28,756 nucleotides of DNA, taken from the NCBI GenBank assembly GCA_002323515.1, contig DCQQ01000006.1, positions 36,307 through 65,062 on the forward strand. Reading direction: 5' to 3'. Shown here piece after piece: positions 25,301 to 28,756 of the stretch. The stretch is from Balneolaceae bacterium UBA1514 (lineage in GTDB: Bacteria > Bacteroidota > Rhodothermia > Balneolales > Balneolaceae). Position 1 is the first letter of the stretch; every line of letters starts with the position of its first letter. The notes below the pieces were generated by a model. It was not told where the DNA came from. It saw only the letters and a program-made list of their open reading frames with translations, and searched no databases. Both the position numbers and the translations under genes were made by a program.

Positions 25301-26305
25301 CTTTGCAGTAGCGTCACCATTACTTGCTTCTATGTATAAACGAGCTTTAAACATATACTCAGTACCAGCTTTAATTACATTCCCAGAGCTAGCTACCTGA
25401 ACGGCAAATGCATTAGGAGCATTTTCTATATCTGTAATTGTAGTCTTCTGTAAAGTATTTGCAGGATTAACAGTATCAGCAATGAAATCAAAGGTTGCAT
25501 AATCTGTTTTTTGAAAGAACCAACCATCAACATTTGCTGCGGTACCAAGTTGAACATCTTGAAAATCACTGTTTTTATTAACAATTATTCCATCGGGATC
25601 CATTGGTTTATATTCTTCAAATTTATGGTCTCCGATAAAATCAAGATTATCTTTATCAAAAACTTCCCACTCAGAATTTGTGTTTTTGGTGCCAAATGAG
25701 GATAGAGGTATAGGATTACCTCGCTTTATATCAACTTTTCGTACTAAAGTATGATCCTTAGTTCCTGCTGAAATTCCAGCTACATCCCAACCTGACCCTG
25801 GATCATTTTCAGATGTTCCAAAATAATCTACTATGGTAGAATCAGTCCCATCAATATGGACTAAGGCTCTCGCATCATCCCCATTAAAAGCAGTTATGTA
25901 TGACGTACCATCAGAAAATGGATTCTCAATTAAAGAATCTGCTACCTCAGTAATTTTAGAATCGGCGTCTTCGTGTGCAACTACAAAGACATCCATCGAG
26001 GCTAACATCGTACCAACAGGAAAACGTAGAGTATCATTGAATGGATTTCCATTGTAATTGCCTAGCACTATATAATTACCTAAGTCAATATCTTCACTTG
26101 TAGAATTAAATATTTCAAAGGCTTTATTCTGGCCACCCCCCTCTATATACTCTGAAAAAAATACCCCATTTGAGTGGGACATCATTTCCTGAGCATGAAC
26201 GGTGCCAACACTTACAAAAATAGCTAAAAGCGCTACCAAACCTTGTTTAAGGATTGTATTTATTGTGTTCATATTATTATGATTTGTTATTAGTGTATTG
26301 TTCAT
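22361..26305 (-). CDS. Large secreted alpha-glucan-binding protein: lamin-tail domain, duplicated CBM20-like modules, T9SS-like tail
   Basis: The product is 1314 aa with no recognisable catalytic domain. A signal peptide ends near VHAQ (residue ~39); Met12 (ATG at 26272) gives the better signal peptide. Domains in order: a lamin-tail-like domain (~46-225, FFSEYIEGGGQNKAFEIFN), a carbohydrate-binding-like beta-sandwich (~245-402), module A1 (~407-532), B1 (~533-655), A2 (~657-783), B2 (~786-905), a related C module (~915-1030), a D module (~1056-1205), and a sorting domain (1228-1314, YPNPFNPTTNISF, LSSGVYLYRLEAG). The A and B modules carry YKF...GWES/TWES...N(N/R) patterns like the glucan-binding site of CBM20. 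I infer an outer-surface starch-binding protein that takes the place of SusE/SusF. It lies 24 bp after the PorV-like gene. Confidence 0.75.
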   Translation of the reverse strand: MNNTLITNHNNMNTINTILKQGLVALLAIFVSVGTVHAQEMMSHSNGVFFSEYIEGGGQNKAFEIFNSTSEDIDLGNYIVLGNYNGNPFNDTLRFPVGTMLASMDVFVVAHEDADSKITEVADSLIENPFSDGTSYITAFNGDDARALVHIDGTDSTIVDYFGTSENDPGSGWDVAGISAGTKDHTLVRKVDIKRGNPIPLSSFGTKNTNSEWEVFDKDNLDFIGDHKFEEYKPMDPDGIIVNKNSDFQDVQLGTAANVDGWFFQKTDYATFDFIADTVNPANTLQKTTITDIENAPNAFAVQVASSGNVIKAGTEYMFKARLYIEASNGDATAKINFTTNTVGVNKYGMVVNTGEWLDLSISDTPIVLEEEVTANIGVHLSHNTQVNGDIIYLDYIRVIEVKKEPVMVHFNVNTSTMPDTLRGHHFMQIRGGFVGPDVTGAASDGMITWDSMSRHMYSMGGDYWWSDFLMSPGDTLNYKFWAGVNPDTPLTNGSEQGWESGDNNVFILPSDFAGADTTVDLQFYETREAPYPISDDSISLFFRVNMGPAIKSGNFDPATDTVGVRGSFDGWASGITLEPGANQGDNYFFEGTKQISHGEAEPITEVSYKFITMDEEGTIGWESDPNRTFDMPANDTTLHWDYFDRLGFPPANVNTEPVAVTFTVNMATLLDTLQDYHTVQLKGAPSGADAAETGLGEIITWDANTLQLDHIDGDVWGTTFDMSPGDLLNYKFWAGVDPETPLINGPEQGWESGGNNQFVLPATASGDTVVPMQWYEFREPPYDPSDDTLTILFKVNMGGPIQTGDFDPETDMVGVRGNPAFFDNPADWSTSAFYLDEVGGSGNNIFYAGIAQMPRDSAILIEEEMAYKFVFEVDGETTWESRADRFTHIPEVDTTLKWVYFNDTPPSDTPILSTTLNFEVNVGILEGLGYFNSSIDSVFVRGSFNSWGVQNEMTFNSFSGTYEESNIPLNVPVGAEHKYKYYLKWDASRDDETSTNFLAGITHDGSGWEEPGVTGGADRQLVIEDAANQPKRSEFFNGVEPKALLTSQNVEDGAISVTFSIDMSPAVENVSAPFDVSNDSVYLYADTPFFVLTQGLIVPGDAGENFMTMPDEMRESLRFKDDNGDMVYTLDLDLQLPTLNHMGFRIGYGEPTSQDGSMFTHGSGFDAGRRHYQYIQPIVAGNGSVTWPSSFTLPTLTWVAEDLAWETPPDYNTPTTSSELDESMVKKFALEQNYPNPFNPTTNISFSLADASPVKLTIYNLLGQEVARLISGKVMNAGTHTVAFNAASLSSGVYLYRLEAGSFVSNKRMTLIK
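23573..25087 (-). repeat. Tandem intragenic duplication of about 756 bp (A-B module pair)
   Basis: Two consecutive copies (about 24332-25087 and 23573-24331) encode the A1-B1 and A2-B2 pairs of the large secreted protein. Long blocks match in protein, for example MSPGD-LNYKFWAGV, then TPL-NG-EQGWESG-NN, then VNMG-I--G-FDP-TD-VGVRG. The DNA of the two copies is also clearly alike near 24050-24140 and 24806-24896. Boundaries are approximate. Confidence 0.8.
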
Positions 26306-26329
26306 GTTATTAGTTTAATTAAACTGTAA

Positions 26330-27352
26330 TCAAAATAAAATCTGAATGCTGAGTTTATTGATATCTCCCAAGTAATCATATCCATGATAGCTGTAGTTGA
26401 AACCAAGTCCAAGACCATTAGGTGTACGATATCGAACTCCTACTCCAGAAGTAAATGTCTCTATCTTATTCTCTTGACCTACATAGGGTAAGCCAGCGCG
26501 GAGCATCACTTGTTCGTTTGCAAGTGCTAGTTCACCGCCAATACTTACACTTTGGGTGTTGTTAGTGGGATTGTTTCCATCCACTGAAAATGTCATACGA
26601 GCATTTTCTCGTTCAAACGCATCCCAAGTTAGCCCTACTTTAAGCATTAGTGGCAGGTCAAAAGCCTGTGTAGCAAGTAATGCATCGGGTTCATAATTCC
26701 CTGATTGTGATTCATCTGGGTCCGAACTAATAATCAAATCATTTCCATTCATTTGTAACTTAGACCCAAAATTAGTGACACTGACTCCAAATCGGATATC
26801 ATCAAAGGGAGTTTGATAAACTGTTCCGATATCGAAGGCTAAGGCCGAAGCTGAGCTCTTCGCAATTTGCTCATATACCACTTTTGCGGTACCTCCAATA
26901 CTAAATTGAGGAAGTAACTGCCTTGCATAAGTGAGGCCAAAGGATACGGAATAGGCGCTAAAAGTTCGTCCGGTTAATCCTTGCGCCTCAGCGGTAGTTT
27001 CTTCAAATTCACCATAATTCAATGATAGCACATGAACTCCAAATACCCCCTTTTCGGTAGGCATGGCTGCCCCAAAAAAACTATGAGTCATATCTAAATA
27101 CCAAGGTGTTATCTCTAAAAGTACTTCACTATTAGCTAAAGTGGCTAAGCCAGCCGGATTTAGTATCATAGACGAACCATCATTTATATTAGCAGTGTAT
27201 GCTGCCATTGAAGATGCTCGTGCCCCTACCGGTATTCGTAGAAACTCTGCTGCAGAGGTACCCACCTTAGATAATTGTGGATATGCAGCCACCGGAATAG
27301 CTATCAAAAGAAGTGTCCAAACTAAGCGTGATGTCATTCGTTCTGTTTTCAT
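26330..27352 (-). CDS. PorV/PorQ-family outer-membrane beta-barrel protein
   Basis: This is a 340-aa outer-membrane protein of the family that includes PorV, the T9SS shuttle/partner for C-terminal sorting domains. I start at the ATG at 27352 because a signal peptide follows directly (LVWTLLLIAIPVAAYPQ) and AAGG lies seven bases upstream; a longer frame to 27433 would run into the upstream gene. The mature N-terminus shows the family pattern GTSAAEFLRIPVGARASSMA followed by MILNPAGLATL. Alternating beta-strands then continue to a final aromatic-ended strand (INKLSIQILF). It begins 7 bp after the upstream T9SS-cargo gene, so the two form a unit. Whether it is the general PorV or a paralogue tied to this cargo cannot be decided. 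Confidence 0.85.
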   Translation of the reverse strand: MKTERMTSRLVWTLLLIAIPVAAYPQLSKVGTSAAEFLRIPVGARASSMAAYTANINDGSSMILNPAGLATLANSEVLLEITPWYLDMTHSFFGAAMPTEKGVFGVHVLSLNYGEFEETTAEAQGLTGRTFSAYSVSFGLTYARQLLPQFSIGGTAKVVYEQIAKSSASALAFDIGTVYQTPFDDIRFGVSVTNFGSKLQMNGNDLIISSDPDESQSGNYEPDALLATQAFDLPLMLKVGLTWDAFERENARMTFSVDGNNPTNNTQSVSIGGELALANEQVMLRAGLPYVGQENKIETFTSGVGVRYRTPNGLGLGFNYSYHGYDYLGDINKLSIQILF

Positions 27353-27359
27353 AAATGCC

Positions 27360-28756
27360 TTATTTAATAACCGCAAATTTACCCACCTTTTCGCCAACTC
27401 CTGGTGCTTTAATATGATAGAGATAGATACCATAGGAGATTTCTAAATTGTCTTTCGTGAGCATATTCCAAACATAGGACCCGCCATATGCACTGGTCAA
27501 GTCTGATTCTGTTATAAATATTTCACGTAAGAGAACCCCCGAGACTGTAAATATCCGCAGAGTGGATGGCGCCGGCATACCTGTAAAATGGAGCTCACGG
27601 TTATGCTGAAAATTGGTATTTGTTACGCTTGGCTCATAAATATTAGCCACCTTATAAGGATTGGGGATGACCAATATTTCGTCAAGGGCAGATGCTGCCG
27701 AGTCAGCGTCAATTCGCGGTATGTTTTCACTATCAAACCGAAATCGAAAAATATCATTGGATGAGAATGGTTTGGTTGTAAATATTTTAAGCGTATCACC
27801 AGCTATAGGATTTCTGGTTTCCAGATTACCATCTATGAGCAATGGCGCCATTTCGATTTTATAGGTTAGTGTATCCTCTACCCCTCTAAAATCTTCTATC
27901 AAAAACAGTACATCAGAGCAACGTCCACTAAAACCAGCTACTGCTGAGATATTACCTGGTTCTGGTGGCGTATAATTACCGGGTACAATTATAGTTGGAT
28001 TACATCTTTGTTGAAAAGAGGTGTTTACATTTAAATCAGCAAAAGCATATTTGGCTTCAACTTCAGTATAGGTATTAATGACTTTAAAATTAGTAGGAAT
28101 GGATGGTAAGGTCTGGAAAATACCCGTTGCTACTTCAATTTCTTTTTCGGTAGACTGCCCGTATCCTACATTATCCCCTACAATTAATTCATAATCGGAA
28201 ACCTTAGGTGCTGCCTGAGTTACAAAAGAAAATCCATGTATGTCCATGGCTCCAGGGTCAGCAGCGAACCAACCTGAGCGAGCTTCGTTTAGGCCGAAGG
28301 ATTCGATGTTGGTGACTCGTACAGTGAAACCCTCGGTTACAGGATTACCACCCCCATTTAAAGTAGAGTATCGGGAAAGTAACGTATCGGGGGAACCGGT
28401 AGTAATGTTGCGAAGCGTGAAATTTTTTGTCTTGAGTGTATCTGGATTTGAGCCTCCACTTAATAAGGTATCATCAAAGACTACCTCATATAAATTATCT
28501 GCCTTTAACTCCGTGGGGTCGATCACCTCCACCTCAACAGTCCCGCCAGGTGCTCCCTGATATATAGCCGCTTGGGGACTAGTAGGACTTATATAACCAG
28601 CTTGTTCTCTAGACGCTCGTACTTCAAGTACATTTTGCCCGAAATCTACACTACCATCAGGGTTAAGAGAGATCTGAACAGGTGATTCAGAAGGACTTAT
28701 CCCCGCTTGCTCTAAACCACGGTCAAAGGCAGTAACCGCATAATAGTATTTACGAC
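27360..28756 (-). CDS. Secreted protein with T9SS-like C-terminal domain, 5' end missing
   Basis: The reading frame is open from the right edge to a TAA at 27360, giving 465 codons; the true start lies outside. A GTG at 28532 is internal: codons upstream continue without a stop and encode a fibronectin-III-like end (RKYYYAVTAFDRG). The visible part is beta-rich with no recognised catalytic motif. One Cys-flanked segment (FSGRCSDVLFLIEDF) and a preceding NTSFQQRCNPT suggest a possible disulfide. The C-terminus has IPNPYKVANIYE, LRIFTVSGVLLREI, and SYGIYLYHIKAPG with KFAVIK at the end, the pattern of a T9SS sorting domain. The directly following PorV-like gene supports export by that route. Its biological role is unknown. 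Confidence 0.82.
   Translation of the reverse strand, partial: RKYYYAVTAFDRGLEQAGISPSESPVQISLNPDGSVDFGQNVLEVRASREQAGYISPTSPQAAIYQGAPGGTVEVEVIDPTELKADNLYEVVFDDTLLSGGSNPDTLKTKNFTLRNITTGSPDTLLSRYSTLNGGGNPVTEGFTVRVTNIESFGLNEARSGWFAADPGAMDIHGFSFVTQAAPKVSDYELIVGDNVGYGQSTEKEIEVATGIFQTLPSIPTNFKVINTYTEVEAKYAFADLNVNTSFQQRCNPTIIVPGNYTPPEPGNISAVAGFSGRCSDVLFLIEDFRGVEDTLTYKIEMAPLLIDGNLETRNPIAGDTLKIFTTKPFSSNDIFRFRFDSENIPRIDADSAASALDEILVIPNPYKVANIYEPSVTNTNFQHNRELHFTGMPAPSTLRIFTVSGVLLREIFITESDLTSAYGGSYVWNMLTKDNLEISYGIYLYHIKAPGVGEKVGKFAVIK

Noticed and set aside
22361..26305. The LTD domain as an endonuclease/exonuclease or nuclear lamin-related protein
   Set aside because: Lamin-tail domains are common in secreted bacterial proteins, often at N- or C-termini, and no nuclease motif follows. 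The rest of the protein is carbohydrate-binding in character.
26312..26325. Perfect 14-bp palindrome AGTTTAATTAAACT before the glucan-binding protein gene, as a LacI operator
   Set aside because: It consists mostly of A/T, lacks the central CG typical of LacI-family operators, and a similar TTTAATTAAA palindrome precedes rho, which is unrelated. Low-complexity chance is likely.
28240..28532. GTG at 28532 as the start of the gene at the right edge
   Set aside because: The frame stays open through the window edge and the upstream codons encode a continuous beta-domain sequence, so the start is outside the window.

Overview
The window suggests a marine-type member of the Bacteroidota/Balneolota/Rhodothermota group. 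The DNA is AT-rich. Three secreted proteins end in type IX secretion (T9SS)-like sorting domains of the 'NPFNP / VPNPY ... SSGVY / YGIY' kind, and a PorV-family outer-membrane protein is present. Shine-Dalgarno signals are mostly weak. Placement at phylum level is inference from these features; no rRNA or other phylogenetic marker was compared. No tRNA, rRNA, CRISPR array, IS element or phage gene was seen.

Region 1 (1-6000) is housekeeping. On the minus strand lie a partial N-carbamoylputrescine amidase and, upstream of it, an inositol-monophosphatase family gene. Divergent from them, on the plus strand, runs rpiB-glyA-tatC-FKBP-like lipoprotein. The last of these meets the alanine racemase gene tail to tail with a 4-bp overlap.

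Region 2 (4848-12288) is a co-directional minus-strand series. In transcription order it is a thioredoxin-fold membrane protein with no cysteine, a class IV aminotransferase (probably PabC), folC, rho, a CrtI/CrtO/PYROXD2-type FAD oxidoreductase, and alr. The pabC-folC pair points to folate synthesis.

Region 3 (12568-26305) is an alpha-glucan (starch/maltodextrin) utilisation locus, also on the minus strand. In transcription order it holds a very large secreted multi-module protein (lamin-tail domain, duplicated CBM20-like starch-binding modules, T9SS tail), then two hairpins, a LacI-family regulator, a T9SS-type secreted GH13 amylase, two GH13 lipoproteins, an SLC45/GPH-like MFS sugar transporter, and a decayed fourth GH13 gene that had not been obvious. 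That pseudogene (12568-12930) keeps one continuous frame with two internal stops, each explainable by a single C-to-T change, and is cut off after about a quarter of its expected length. The likely flow is: large protein binds glucan outside the cell, secreted and lipid-anchored GH13 enzymes cut it, the MFS permease imports maltose or short maltodextrins, and the LacI protein senses the sugar. No susC/susD pair is present in the window.

Region 4 (26330-28756) holds a PorV/PorQ-family outer-membrane protein and, upstream of it, the C-terminal part of another T9SS-type secreted protein that runs off the right edge.

The main points for a second look are the GH13 pseudogene, the duplicated LTD/CBM20-like protein in a Sus-like locus without SusC/D, the cysteine-free thioredoxin fold, and the unusual TTG start of the LacI gene behind a two-codon ORF.
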